Shown here: positions 47,046 through 64,000 of the stretch, in pieces
Layout of the letters: each line of letters begins with the position of its first letter
How positions within the stretch are numbered: the first letter of the stretch is position 1
Assembly: GCF_947179165.1 (NCBI RefSeq)
Contig: NC_077240.1
Coordinates: forward strand, 1,309,501-1,373,500
Source of the DNA: Solanum dulcamara
Lineage: Eukaryota > Streptophyta > Magnoliopsida > Solanales > Solanaceae
Reading direction: 5' to 3'
DNA length: 64,000 nt
Notes under the pieces: model-generated
Seen by the model: only the letters and a program-made list of their open reading frames with translations
Told to the model about the DNA's origin: nothing
Database searches by the model: none
Translations under genes and position numbers: made by a program

Positions 47046-47159
47046 GCTACATCCTTTATAACCTACATATTGTTCATTTTAACCACAAAATATTTGTTGT
47101 TTAAATTTGTTATCAAACACAACAACAACATATCTAATATAATTTTACAAATAGAGTCT
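47046..47159. repeat. Direct repeat flanking the inverted-LTR element, right copy
   Basis: Same orientation as 44828-44941; TACATCCTTTATAACCTA to AATAGAGTCTG. Unlike the left copy, it continues naturally into more SINE sequence (see next entry), so this side keeps the original context. Confidence 0.85.
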
Positions 47160-47213
47160 GGAAGATAGAGAGTATGTAGACTTTACTCCTAGCTCATGGA
47201 GGTAGAAAAGTTA
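47114..47213 (-). mobile_element. Degraded TS-type SINE
   Basis: On the plus strand: CAACAACAACATA..., a TTTTACAAATAGAGTCTGGA stretch, AGAGAGTATGTAGACTTTACTCCTA, GGAGGTAGAAAAG. This is a drifted reverse TS SINE (TTG tail, GTAAGGT-type body, GAGGTAG hairpin). Confidence 0.6.
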
Positions 47214-47854
47214 TTTACGGAATACCCTTAATTTAAGTGCAATAAATTAAAATATTTATGAAAAACAAATATGACAATGACGCACACATGTCAATTGTTA
47301 AGAAAGAAAATAAACTGTAACAAGAACAAAAATAATGTGAGAAACACAATAGACAACAAATAGTAACAAATATCAAAAATAAGAAAACTTATATGTATAA
47401 GGTAATATTATGATGGACACAATCCTTCCAGACTTCCGCCAAGCCTGATCCTACTGAAAAGTGAGTCAAGGTCCAAACACCTACTAACTTTCTGCCTTAA
47501 TTCGCAACTCTCACATCCTCTCATTTAAGGTTGTGTTTTCAGTAAGTTGCATCATGTCATGTCTAATCACTTTTTTCTATTACTTTTTTGGTCTATTTCT
47601 ACCTTTCTTCATACCTACTATGACCAACCTGTCATACCTCATCATTAGGGTTACAACACCATCTCCTCTTCACATGTTCAAAAATACTGATCTCGGTATC
47701 CTTATCTTATCCACCATAAACACAATATAAATTTTATCTTAAACTTAATCCCAAATATCTAGCTTATTCCATCAAACTTGAGATTGTACATAATCTTAAT
47801 ATCACTTAGAGATTTTTTTATGCGAATAGTTTTAGCCAATACTTTATAGTTTAT

Positions 47855-48245
47855 ACACCGTCACTAACCACCACCACCACCAACTGCCTCTATCATCACA
47901 AGTTCACAGTCACTGCCATCATTGTCAACCACTATTACATTCGTCAACAACCAACCACCACCACTATCAACCATTTTTGTCATCACAATCACTACCGCTG
48001 TCAACTACTATTATTAGTCGCTAGCACACTTATGACCTCTATCATCATAATTATAACCACTTCCACCACCACCGTCGCCACCTCTACTATCACTATCAAC
48101 TATTACCATAAATAACTATATCAATACATACTACATACTACCAATCACCTTCATCATTATAACTGAACCATCGTCACTATCAATCACCCTTATTACGTTA
48201 GACATGACAACACCAATCACCTCAATCTATTTCCATGATTACTAG
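47855..48245. repeat. Degenerate ACC/ATC trinucleotide-rich tract
   Basis: Nearly 400 bp in which the plus strand is dominated by ACC, ATC, ACT and AAC triplets (for example CACCACCACCACCAACTGCC and CCACTTCCACCACCACCGTC). G is scarce on this strand. No ORF spans it. It looks like a decayed microsatellite. Confidence 0.75.
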
Positions 48246-48736
48246 TGAATATAATTTTTTTATTTTTTATATTAAATAATAATTATTTATTTTATTAAAT
48301 TTATATATTTAATTATTTTTTTCTTTGAATGATATATTTATTATATTTTACTTATAAATAAATTTGATATTTCAGATTAGGCTTCCTAATTCTAATTAAA
48401 CAAATAAGACCTAAATCCAATTTGGACATTATTACATACAAATTGACGAGAGATTCAAGAAGGTTAAAAAAACTAAGAACCCAATACTCCACAGGTTTTA
48501 TATGCAACTATCCTATTGGAAGAAAGTCGGAGTGTTATATTTTCAAGAAAGAAGTTGAAAACGAAAAGGGAAAATAAAAATTTACTTAAAAAAAAAGATA
48601 ACGGATAACGTGAAGGTGGAATTTCGCATCGGAAAGCACTGCGAAGAACAGAAAAAAAAAACAGTGCATAAATTGTTGTTCTTCGACTTCAAAACCCTAG
48701 ATTCCCAATTCAATTCGCGGCGGTAAAGTGCAGAAG

Positions 48737-51700
48737 ATGGATCAATTAAACCACGGCGCCCTCTATCAGTCGAATCAGCTTCCAAATCACTGTTTAACAG
48801 AGTTAAATCAGTTTCCTCCTGATGTTTCTATGCCTCCCAATGGCTTGCATTCTGAATCAAGGTAAAATTTTATGTATTTCCAGCTTACGTTTTGTATCTA
48901 GCATGTTTAATTGATGTATCGAGATTATGCCCATATTCATGCGATTGAATTTTAATTATGCTACTTCAATTAGTATTTTTTAGAAGTTCCAATTTTCAAA
49001 GGAATAGTAAAATCAATGGAGAACACAGCACCAAATTTAATTAATCGAGCTTCTTATTGATCGCAAAGACCTATATCTCATTTATAGCTCTTTTCACATT
49101 TGCTGGTAGAGAAAGCTGGAGCAATTGGTGTGTCCTGCTAAAATGGTTAACTCCTTAGGGTTGTGTGGCATTATAAAGGTGTGGTTGTTCTTTGATCAGT
49201 GGGTAGTGGGATTCTCCATTTCAAGATATGGTAGGACTTTGAGTTAAGAATATACTTGCTCTGGAGTTTCTTTTGGGGTGATCTGAGAACATAGAGAAAG
49301 TGAGAAGACTTGTAAACAGAGTTGTGACTCGTTCAGTTCAGTCCTCTACATTTGCTGTTTACTTTTGTGATTTTTTTGTCTATTATCATTCTGAGATGTA
49401 ATGTTAAAGCGGGCAGCTCAGAATTTTGATTCTCTTGGAACTATGTGGGGAAATTCTTAGGCACAGCAAGTGCTGATACATTGTGTTGTTCCCAGACTTA
49501 ACTGTTTTACAAGTATGACAGAATAAATATGCACAATACAATGAAGCAATCCAGAGGCGGAACTAGGATTTTAAGTATATGGGGTTCTGGATTCTAGAAG
49601 AAACTACTTACTGCGTTCTAGATAATTTATTTTATACATGTTAAGTGGATTTTTAAACACAAATATAGGATCTGGGCTAAAGTTAGTGCGTTCTGCCAAA
49701 CCCGTAGACAGGCTTGTAGCTCCACCCCTGCTGCAATCAGACAAACATCTAGTTAGCTACATTTAGGGAAAATACTAACCAAATTCTGACAAGCACCTAG
49801 TTAGCTACACGTGCAACAGGGTATTTTCTTATATTTTCTTTTCCTTAGCTATATTACAAAGAAATATGAATGTTGTTTCAACACGAGTTCATTGAAACTC
49901 TCCTGAACAAACTGATACTAATTCTTCTTCACGCACAGTAGTAAACAAAAACCTGAAGCAGAGCTCAAAGACTCTATTGCTGCAAGAAAAGTGCAGAAAG
50001 CAGATCGAGAAAAATTAAGGAGGGACCGCTTAAACGAGCAGTTCATGGAATTAGGAAAGACTCTTGGTAAATTAGTACATCTTTCTTTGATATAATAAAC
50101 TACTGAGTTCTTGAATTTTGTTTTCTCTGAGCTCGTCAACACATTTGACTGCTGAATGTTATTTTTCCTCATTGAGACATGTTATACTTCCAATTTGAAG
50201 CTGCCCATTGACCTTTAGTGTTCTTGTTTTTGTATTTCACTATTTTGTTATGTTTAAGTTTTAAGTCAACTCACTATAGCACTCGTCTTTTTGAGTAGGG
50301 ATCGTATTTGATTTTGTAGTTCCATGGTGTTTGATTCTGCAAATAGGTTTGTCACTGCTAATGTTTTTATTAATTGTATTCTAGGGTTCATTTTGTACAC
50401 TGATAACAAAATCTGGTTCCAGTACTATGTTGGGCTTGCAATTTGATTACCTTTTTCTTGTTTCAAATTTAGCTAAATTTCTTTCACATAGTAAGGTATA
50501 TTGACAATACCGTCTGTTCATTGGTATGATGCTTGTTAATACACCAATTGTTAATACAGAGTACCAAAGGGCTTACCAAACGCCCGGATATCTTATACAG
50601 TGTCCAAACACAACTTTGGAATGGAGTACCAAATGATCCCTTAGAGTTAGTTTTTGTGCACAATCTATGTGTACATTCTTTTAGAATAAAACAAACAGGC
50701 TCGAAGGGAAAAATAGGTTCAAGCATGAATTCTTATGCAGTCAAAAATTTAATATGCAGATCCTGATAGACCTAAAAATGACAAAGCATCCATCCTAAGT
50801 GATACCGTTCAAATGCTGAAGGATTTGACTGCTCAGGTCAGCAGATTAAAATCTGAGTATGCTGCACTTACTGATGAAAGCCGCGAGGTCATATCTCATT
50901 ACATTCTGAAAGTAATGTTCTACTTTCCCATTTCGTAGCCGTAGAAGTTCTTATTGTTTGTTTTGTTCTCAAGCAGTTGACCCAGGAGAAAAATGATCTC
51001 AGAGAAGAGAAGGCATCTCTTAAATCTGATATTGAGAGCCTTAATGCCCAACATCAACAAAGAATGAGGACTATGTATCCATGGGCTGGGATGGATCATT
51101 CTATGGTCATGCATCCACCTTCATATCCGTATCCGATGCCCGTTCCGGTTCCAACTGGACCAGTTCCAATGCATCCATCTCTGCAGGCCTATCCATTCTT
51201 CAGCAATCATAATCCTGCAGTTGCTCCAAATCCTTCATCTTTTGTTCAATACATGACTCCCAATACATTGATTGAACAGCAACCGACTCAGTATATGTCT
51301 CCAATTATACAACCAGGTAGTATGCCCAGACAAGAATCCAGAAACAAGTCATCAGAACAAGGAGAGAGCAGACTTGAGAAAAGAGAAGATTCCAATGAAG
51401 TGGCAACAGATTTAGAGCTTAAGACACCTGGATCTACATCTGAGCAGGTTAGTTAGTACTGCTGATTTAGTTGGCCTACTTTCCCTTTTAGGATATCCCA
51501 ACTTATTTGACCTGTTTCATAAATGGCCAAATCTCTGATATCCAATTATTCAAATTAATATTCGACTACAGCTTTTTTTCCCGTTTTGAATAAGGAAATT
51601 TATCAAGCTATTCAACTACTCTTATTTTTCTCTAGCATTGCCTCAGTTTCACTCCACAAAACTGCTTCGCGTTTATATATTTCAACTAGCATATTAAGCA

Positions 51701-52016
51701 TGCATGTACTTATTCCGTTATAATGATTCCCGTGATTCTTCAGGCTTTCTTTTCTTAATTTATTGTTGGTGAGATAGCATTGAATAAAATTGGAGAACAG
51801 AATATCTTCTATGGTCTAAAGGAACTTAAATATACCATCATGACATGCTTGCAAATTCTGCAGGACCTTTCATCTGGACAAAAGAAATCCACGAGGTTGC
51901 CAAAGAAGGATAACAGCATCACTGACGCAAGTTCCTCAAGTAGATGTTCGTCATCCCATAGTGTACAGGCTGTTTCTTCGAATAGTGTAGTTAGGGGAAC
52001 AAAGGCGGATGATTGA
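48737..52016 (+). CDS. bHLH121: bHLH transcription factor, bHLH121/URI-type (iron homeostasis)
   Basis: Five exons: 48737-48861, 49939-50066, 50760-50887, 50977-51447, 51864-52016; all GT-AG, phases agree; 334 residues. The basic helix-loop-helix lies at about residues 58-110 (ARKVQKADREKLRRDRLNEQF, loop LDPDRPKNDKASILSD, helix 2 MLKDLTAQVSRLK). A leucine-zipper-like coil follows (LTDESRELTQEKNDLREEKASLKSDIESL). Then come a YPWAGMDHSMVMHPPS motif, a proline-rich stretch (PYPMPVPVPTGPVPMHPS) and the SNEVATDLELKTPGS element, and a Ser-rich tail ending RGTKADD. This order matches Arabidopsis bHLH121, a group IVb regulator acting with IVc bHLHs upstream of the Fe-deficiency response; IVb relatives bHLH11 and PYE are the alternatives. 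Exon 5 is followed by a tandem degenerate copy. Confidence 0.93.
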
Positions 52017-52077
52017 CATTTGGAACTGAATCTGAACCAGGTTAGTACCATTTCTTTTACATTTCCTTTCTAGTGCT

Positions 52078-52365
52078 ATCTTCTATGGCCTAAAGGAACT
52101 TTGGCAAATTAAATATACAATCATGACATGCTTGCAAATTCTTCAGGACCTTTCATCTGGTCAAGAGAAATCCAGAAAGTTGCCAAAGAAGGATAACAGC
52201 CTCACAGATGGAAGTTCCTCAAGTAGATGTTCGTTTCGTCATCCCATGGTGTACAGATTGTTTCTTCAAAAAGTGTAGTTGGGGGGAACAAAGACGGATG
52301 ATTGACATTTGGAACCAAATAGGAACCAGGTTATTACCTTTATTACTTTTCCTTTCTAGCTGCTT
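52078..52365 (+). pseudogene. Tandem duplicate of the bHLH121 terminal exon and its flanks
   Basis: About 274-bp unit: 51804-52077 (containing real exon 5) is repeated at 52078-52365. The copy keeps the acceptor (TTCTTCAG then GACCTTTCATCTGG at 52147) and most codons (DLSSGQEKSRKLPKKDNSLTDGSSSSRCS). A 5-base insertion TTTCG then shifts the frame, giving an early different C-terminus RHPMVYRLFLQKV and stop. It could be used as an alternative last exon if exon 5 is skipped; otherwise it is 3'UTR. Confidence 0.88.
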
Positions 52366-54117
52366 CTGCTCCATCTGTTGTATAAAAAGGTGCACAATAC
52401 AGAGTCAGGGAGCTGTTGCCGGTGCAATGGGGTCTGAATTTGGATATTTCTTATGTATCCCCAACAGTTCTAAGGGGGTCGTGACATGGAGACTAGAACT
52501 GTGTTCATATATGAGTAATAGTGAATGTAAGGGAAAGCTAGCTAGCTCTCCTTCATGAATTAATGGTGTTAGTGCCATAACATCCATTATCGTCCATCGC
52601 CTCACATACCTAATCCTTAAACATATCTACAAAATTGTATCCCTTTTGGGTATGAAATGTTTTGGTGTGTTAAGAAGGTTTAGGTTTTTTGTTATTCTAT
52701 TTATGTCTTCTCACAAAGACCTGCCTAGTTGAACTAGAACATTCAGTTAACCGCATACTTCAAGGCCACAATGCATGATACAAGATCCACAGTTACCTGC
52801 AAATGTGAAGGAATCATCATCGGAATATATCTGAATTGGCATTTGAGTTTATGGGATCTTTAACTATTCAGGCAGCTCTGTGTTGACATGGGAAAGCTAG
52901 CTTCTTTTATGCAAACAGGGGAATATGATTTGGTGTGATATGCTCATTTGACCGGTAATAGTAGATAAAACGATTATCCCAAACAATTTAATTAGGAGAA
53001 TTTTCAACTTTCAATTACTCTATATTAATTTAACTTGCCTAATTTTTAGATCTCAACTGAATCATGCCAAACGTTAATATTTCAAAAAGAAAATTATAGT
53101 TGCTCCTCCTGGTAGTTAAGTTGCTACAGCGTATGGGCTGCTAAACGAGAGGATAGATAAGAGGTCTTTCCTATGGTAGCAATAATGAAGGAAACGTGGA
53201 ATTATCCGGACCTTGGCAAAAATATCCGTGAAAAATAAATATTAAATAAATAAAAAACAAAAAGAAGTTAATGACTTGTCACGGAGAACCCGGCCCTTCA
53301 GTTGGTGGCTGGACATAGAAAATGACGTCTTTATTTATCTAATTTTAGTATAGTATGATGTTTTAGAAAAATAAATAATAATATTTTTTAAATTTTGTGA
53401 TCTTAAATTTCATCACGTGGAAAGTTAGAATAAGAAAAGTTTTTTTTTAAACGAACTAAAAAGGAAAACAAGACAAACAAATTAAAATTGAAGGAGTATT
53501 TCATTCTAATTTTGTGACAAAATGTAAAAATTAAATTAAATTGTGTGACTATAAATTACTCATTAAGTGTGTCGTGAAAATTTAACATTTAAATTTTTAA
53601 AATAAAAATTCTATTTCTATCTATACAAAGAAGAAATAATGTCACAAAGGAAATTTTTATTTGTAGAAATTATACTTTGAACTTAGAAACAAACGTGAAG
53701 AGATTAATAATAATACTTATGTCTTTATTTTTGATTTGTTCAGTTGAAAGCATCACTAGTTTATATTTTGACTTATGTAGTATGGAGAGCGTAAAATTTT
53801 GTGTGAACAAATAAAAATCATCTTACAGGACTAAATATTCTTAGATGATCGATAATAAAATAATATAATAAAGTTTTAAAAATAGAATATTGTAAATTGG
53901 GACGAGGAAAATATTATCTTCTAACCTCGGCATTGTGATAGAAGAAGCACGAGCTCAGTGTTGTTTGATCTCCTTCCAAGTTCCAACTAACATGTCCGTT
54001 TTCGAAAATAATCTTTAGGAATACGATTTGCGTATATTTTATTATCTTTCAAATTCTACTTGTAATTTGTAGAATTACAATAAATATGTTATTATTGTTA
54101 TATCAAAGTAATTTATT

Positions 54118-54641
54118 TTCTCCGTCCAATAATAATTGTCCACTATTGACTTGACATAGAGATTAAGACTCTATAAATAGAAGAGTGATTTTTATCATAT
54201 TACCCTTTGAATATAATAAATATAATGTCTTAAAAAATATAATAGGGAACTGACAACTAATTAATGATAAGGATAAATTAGGAACTAATAGTCTGTTTTC
54301 ATTAGATTTATTTTAAGCAACTTATAATTTGAAAACTGCAGTTAAAAAAAATAAGTAGGTGCAACCCAACTTATTTTTTTTTTTAACTTATAAACTGTTT
54401 TCAACTTATAAGCTGCTTAAAATAAGTCCATTCAAATAAATCCAATTATTTATTGAGATTTATTTTAAGCACAGAATAACTTTAAGTTGATCAGTCAAAC
54501 ATTAAAAAAAGTTTAAAACAAATAGCTTATAAGAATTCAAATGGACTCTACATGTCAATTATCTCTTAATTTCATAAATTAAATAAATATTGTTGGATAT
54601 CTCAAAATAACAACAACTAAAGATTCGATGGAGGAAGTAAC
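54118..54641. repeat. MITE with CTCCGTCC-type ends, split by a second MITE
   Basis: The left end reads TCTCCGTCCAATAATAATTGTCCAC. The right end, reverse-complemented, reads TACTTCCTCCATCGAATCTTTAG. A TTGTTGGATATCTC stretch near 54590 also mirrors the left end. The element is interrupted by the 54304-54546 repeat, so it is the older of the two. Confidence 0.45.
54304..54546. mobile_element. MITE copy A (AAATAAGTAGGTGCA family)
   Basis: It contains AACTTATAATTTG, AAATAAGTAGGTGCAACCCAA, AACTTATAAACTGTTTTCAA, TTAAAATAAGTCCATTCAAA and TTGATCAGTCAAACA. The same ordered motifs occur at 61380-61622. Palindromic ACTTATAAGT-type motifs dominate. Inserted into the MITE at 54118-54641. Confidence 0.7.
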
Positions 54642-54726
54642 TTATAGCTGATCAATTAGCAATTTTTTAAATTAATTATAATTTAACTCAGCGGTTGGAT
54701 CCTCTGTATTCCTTACCAACCTTAAT

Positions 54727-54739
54727 TTATAAATAAAAA
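54727..54739 (+). promoter_or_regulatory. Possible TATA box of the TPI gene
   Basis: TTATAAATAAAAA about 190 bp upstream of the TPI ATG. It is embedded in AT-rich sequence, so it is only a candidate. Confidence 0.4.
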
Positions 54740-54920
54740 TAACATTGCAAAAAGCTCACCAACTCTCAGGTTTAACCAGTAGGTGTGTTCGACGCTCCGA
54801 AAGACGAGTGTGAATAGACTAAACATAAATAGATATTGGGAAGACTGGCACTTTATTCAGGCGCACAAAAGAAGTAGCAGAAGAAGAAGCAGGTACTGTT
54901 TGAGTTCCATAAAAGTGAAA

Positions 54921-60708
<5,788 letters not shown>

Positions 60709-61379
60709 TCATTTGTCATGGGGTTTTCATCATGGGGAATAAACAGCATAGAGAAACACTAGACAATAAACTACTGGTTCAGTTTTGTCAATCGGAATTC
60801 TGATGACATTCCAACTCTTCCAGCCTTTGTACCATGCTTTCCATCCATCTCCCTGTAATACAAGCTGTACTAGCAAAACAATGAGGTTTATTGTTTAGGC
60901 TGCTTGTATTGCGAGGTTTATACTGCTTGCTACTATACATTATATACCGATAGTTGAGATATGGTCAATTCAAGTTTACAAGGTTTAATAATTTGTCATC
61001 CAACCTTGAGATCCCAACTAAGTTCAGGAAATAATTAGCACACATACTTGCTGTTTCCTTCGCCGCTTAAATACCAAGTTGTTTAGTTAGCAACAAAGGT
61101 TAAAACTAGCAACTCTTTTTTCCCCAAATCAACTATAATCCAAATTCACTATTGAAAGAGGACCAGGTATTGCAGCTGATTTTATTTAAAGAACATGATT
61201 TGGTATAAACATGGGTGGATGGGTGGGTGAGTAAATTATTTATTCTTTTCTCCTTCAATTGATAACAAGGGATTGTGCAAGCAAGCAAAGTCAAGGATTT
61301 CAGACTGCTAGGAAAGATATATATATATATATATAATAGTCTTCTTTTTGGTAAAAGTATATATAAAGTCTGATTGGAT

Positions 61380-61622
61380 GAACTTATTTTTAAGTAACTT
61401 ATAAGTTGTAAACTGCTTTATAAGTTAAAATAAAATAAGTAGGTGCAGTCCAATTTATTTTTTTTGACTTATAAGTTGTTTTCAATTTATAAGTTGTTTA
61501 AAATAAGTTCATCCAAACAAATTCAATTATTTATTAGAGTTTATTTTAAACACAAAATAATTTTAAATTGATCAGTCAAACACTTTAAAAAACTGAAAAC
61601 AATTTATAAGTAACTTATAAGT
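61380..61622. mobile_element. MITE copy B (AAATAAGTAGGTGCA family)
   Basis: Same ordered motifs as 54304-54546, including AAATAAGTAGGTGCAGTCCAA, TTGATCAGTCAAACACTTTA and repeated ACTTATAAGT. Copy B begins near GATTGGATGAACTTATTTTTAAG and ends near ACTTATAAGTGTC. The copies lie either side of the TPI gene, in the same orientation. Confidence 0.7.
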
Positions 61623-62477
61623 GTCACACGCTATACTACATTTCTTGATCTACTTCCCTTTTATCCATTGTAGGAGTCAAAACCAAAAGAAGACTGAAAG
61701 TGGCTTAAAGTAGCATGGAGTGCAGTACCTGTGCCATAACTTTTGGCCAATCCCATCATATTATAGTTTCATAATGAACAGTGTATCCCACTACTTTGCT
61801 TAATTTCAGGGGACCACCACCACCACATTGCAAAGAATGTAAGCAAAGTCAGTGACTCAGTGGCAACATCCATAAATATACTTGCACAATCAAGAAAGGA
61901 GAGTGAGAGGAAGAGGGTCAATTTTTTTTTAAAAGTGGATTAAACTTTTATTGATAATATAAAACCCATAGTATAATAACAAAAAAATAGTTAACAAGGA
62001 GTAGATATACAAGAGTTCCGTTATCATTTGTCTTTTTGCAACTTTTGGGTAGCATTAATTAAGATTCGTAATTGCAGGTTTCTAGGGTTTATGTTTAATA
62101 ATCTTACTACACCAAATAGTCTATGCACGATAATTTGTCTGTTTTTGCCTTTTGATAACAAGTGGCTGGTGGAACGATACTGAATAATCAATTCGTCATT
62201 CAATTATAGGGTTCATATAAAACCTCTAACGTCATTTTCAGGCCAAATAGGGTCTTGGGCACCAATAATTGCCCTTGAAAATATCACACTCTTCATGATT
62301 TCGATCAATAATCCTAATCCCCAATTGGTTAAATAGGAAATTTTGGGGAACATGATTAAAGCTAAAAACCTAGGAAATGACAACACTAAAAGTGAATCCA
62401 TTTTCCACTAAGTTACTTGCTATTTAAGAGCTTAAAACATGTGAAATGACCTCCTATTTGTTCAAGTAGACCTTAAG

Positions 62478-62850
62478 GTGTGTTCGGTACGGATTTTGAT
62501 TTTTTTTTTTTTAATTTTTGATTAGTCAAAAAATTTAAAAAATATTTTCTCGTGGAAAACGTCTTCTGTTGTGGGAGTAGGAAAAACACATTGATTGAAA
62601 TTTCTCATTCTTCAACACACTTCATCTTCTCACCACCCGCCTTAGTCCCTATCCCACAACCATCCACCCCACACCCTCTAACCACCCCTCACTCACCTCC
62701 ATTTTTTCATAATATTGTCAAGATTATAAAAAATTGCTTTTAGAAATTCAAAATTTTCATTTATATACCGAACACAAAAAAAAATCAAATAAGAAACTTA
62801 TTTATCTTTCATATTTTTCATGAGTAACATTTTTCTTCGTACCAAACACA
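62478..62850. mobile_element. Possible MITE with TGTGTTCGGTACG ends
   Basis: The left end GTGTTCGGTACGGA and the right end (reverse complement GTGTTTGGTACGAA) match in all but two of 14 positions. Another ATACCGAACACA lies inside at 62764. I could not find a target-site duplication. Non-coding. Confidence 0.5.
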
Positions 62851-64000
62851 AAGCACAACTGATGCTTATATCATAATCTTTTAGGTGCAATAACCAATTT
62901 ATATGTCTGTAGAAGAGAATGACGTGACTCAACAACTCATAAAACTATCTTAAAATTTGAATTGAGTAACTGTTTTACTTTTATGGGTTTAGTAGTTCAT
63001 CTATCCTCATTCACCAAATGGAGGACAGCTAACCACCACAAGTAATTATCTACCCTACCATCATGATTGATGAACCATTTTAAACACAATAGACCAATCA
63101 AGTAATATAAATGACAAAGTAAGGACAATCAACTTTATCTTTAGCTCTAGTACATTCCACCAAATTAAGTAGGTGTTTCATCGTAAATTTTAAATGTAAA
63201 AAATATTCAAGCAAAAAAAGTGCATAATTCTCGTGAGTCCGAAATCTATTTTTTTTTTATTTATCAAAATGACTTTATTTCCTTGTTCATTTAACTTCTT
63301 TTCTCTCTTTTTTTTCTTTTTTTTTTTTTTGGGGTGGGTGGGGGTGGGGGGTTGTAGAGGAACTTAGGGTGTATTTGGGGTATGGTAAATTTATTTTGCG
63401 TTAAAAATATTTAACATTAAAAATTGGTAATTATATCTAAGTATTTATTGAAGTAGTCAAATAAAGTTAAGAGCTGAGATAATTATAAAGAAAAACAAGT
63501 TAACACAAGAGTCAAAGTAGCTATTATTATCATATATAGTTTTTTATTGTTCTTTTTTGTTTGTACGATTTTAATTATCTTCAAGCCAATCTGATTCTGA
63601 TTTTGCGCTAACTTTTATATGTAAAATATATTAAAATATTCTTTAATTTGTGATGTATGAAAATTAAAAATAAAAAATTATTAAAAAAGAAAAAAGACAT
63701 TATTTGTTGAATGGACTACAAAGAAAAGAAGAAAAAAAATAAAGGAGTACTTATTTTCTGGAAAATATTTCTTAGAAGCAAACACACTCAAGAGTACTGA
63801 ATTCTAGATCCATATGAAAATCACTTTAGTAGACTGAATCTTGATCTGATGCATAAGAAAATTATGGTTCTATTTCTATTTCTTCTTAGTAGAAATTGAA
63901 TTACAAACAATAGTTACATATATACACACACTTAATTAATTAACATTAATTAATTTCTCTTAATACTAATTAACAACAACTATAATTATAAGAACCACAT

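Larger units (their letters stand above)
44542..48736. other. Divergent intergenic region between XCT and bHLH121, mostly repeats
   Basis: It holds the XCT promoter (44542-44820), a flanking direct repeat, the inverted-LTR element (44942-47043), the other flanking repeat with a SINE relic, a region without distinct features (47214-47850), an ACC/ATC-rich tract (47855-48245) and the bHLH121 promoter/5'UTR. Divergent transcription starts are 4.2 kb apart. Confidence 0.6.
52366..54920. other. Intergenic between bHLH121 and plastid TPI
   Basis: bHLH121 3'UTR (probably to around 52700), AT-rich DNA with no ORF of note, a nested pair of MITEs (54118-54641), and the TPI promoter with a TATA-like TTATAAATAAAAA at 54727-54739. 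Confidence 0.6.
60709..64000. other. TPI 3' flank and repeat-bearing AT-rich DNA to the window end
   Basis: TPI 3'UTR to about 60960. Then simple repeats ((AT)n at 61318-61336), MITE copy B (61380-61622), a possible hAT-type MITE (62478-62850), T-rich and G-rich tracts near 63300-63350. No ORF with family features. ORFs 62213-62401 and 62552-62743 are low-complexity. Confidence 0.55.

Noticed and set aside
54783..54920. N-terminal extension of TPI by 46 codons
   Set aside because: The open frame upstream has no ATG (it opens at GTG); the transit peptide begins normally at 54921 with MAVAST.

Overview
This is a stretch of nuclear genome from a flowering plant, very probably a member of the Solanaceae (tomato/potato type). 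The evidence is AT-rich intergenic DNA, multi-exon genes with short GT-AG introns, several SINE copies with the CAA/TTG-ended tail and body of the tobacco TS family, and plant-specific gene content. Exon models were built by hand from splice signals, reading-frame phase and recalled family features. No database search was possible.

Layout: genes from the left edge to 44.5 kb all lie on the minus strand: (1) a decayed amidase cut by the window edge (1-1010); (2) a tandem amidase copy with a one-base lesion (1530-4415); (3) a secreted Ole e 1/proline-rich/PDF1-like cell-wall protein (5174-7567); (4) translation initiation factor eIF4B (11155-13239); (5) a NIPA-type magnesium-transporter-like membrane protein (15055-20337); (6) an intronless cytosolic cyclophilin (24818-25333); (7) a PRP4-type proline-rich cell-wall protein (26972-28760); (8) the TRAP-alpha subunit of the ER translocon (31824-36862); (9) XAP5/XCT, a circadian and small-RNA related nuclear protein (38678-44541). 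After a repeat-rich divergent intergenic region come two plus-strand genes: (10) a bHLH121/URI-type iron-homeostasis transcription factor (48737-52016) and (11) plastid triosephosphate isomerase (54921-60708). The remaining 3.3 kb is repeats and AT-rich DNA.

The genes do not form a pathway; they are ordinary, mostly housekeeping, independently transcribed plant genes. I found no new biological system. The unusual material is structural: two amidase copies with several indels; a retroelement whose two LTRs face each other, giving arms of about 710 bp just upstream of XCT; a copia polymerase fragment between 32-bp direct repeats in XCT intron 1, itself inside a local duplication that includes the exon-1 splice donor; a MITE with a perfect 9-bp target duplication in NIPA intron 1; a tandem copy of the bHLH121 terminal exon; a GC-AG intron in the TPI gene; a stray copy of the NIPA last exon; and a nested pair of MITEs between bHLH121 and TPI.
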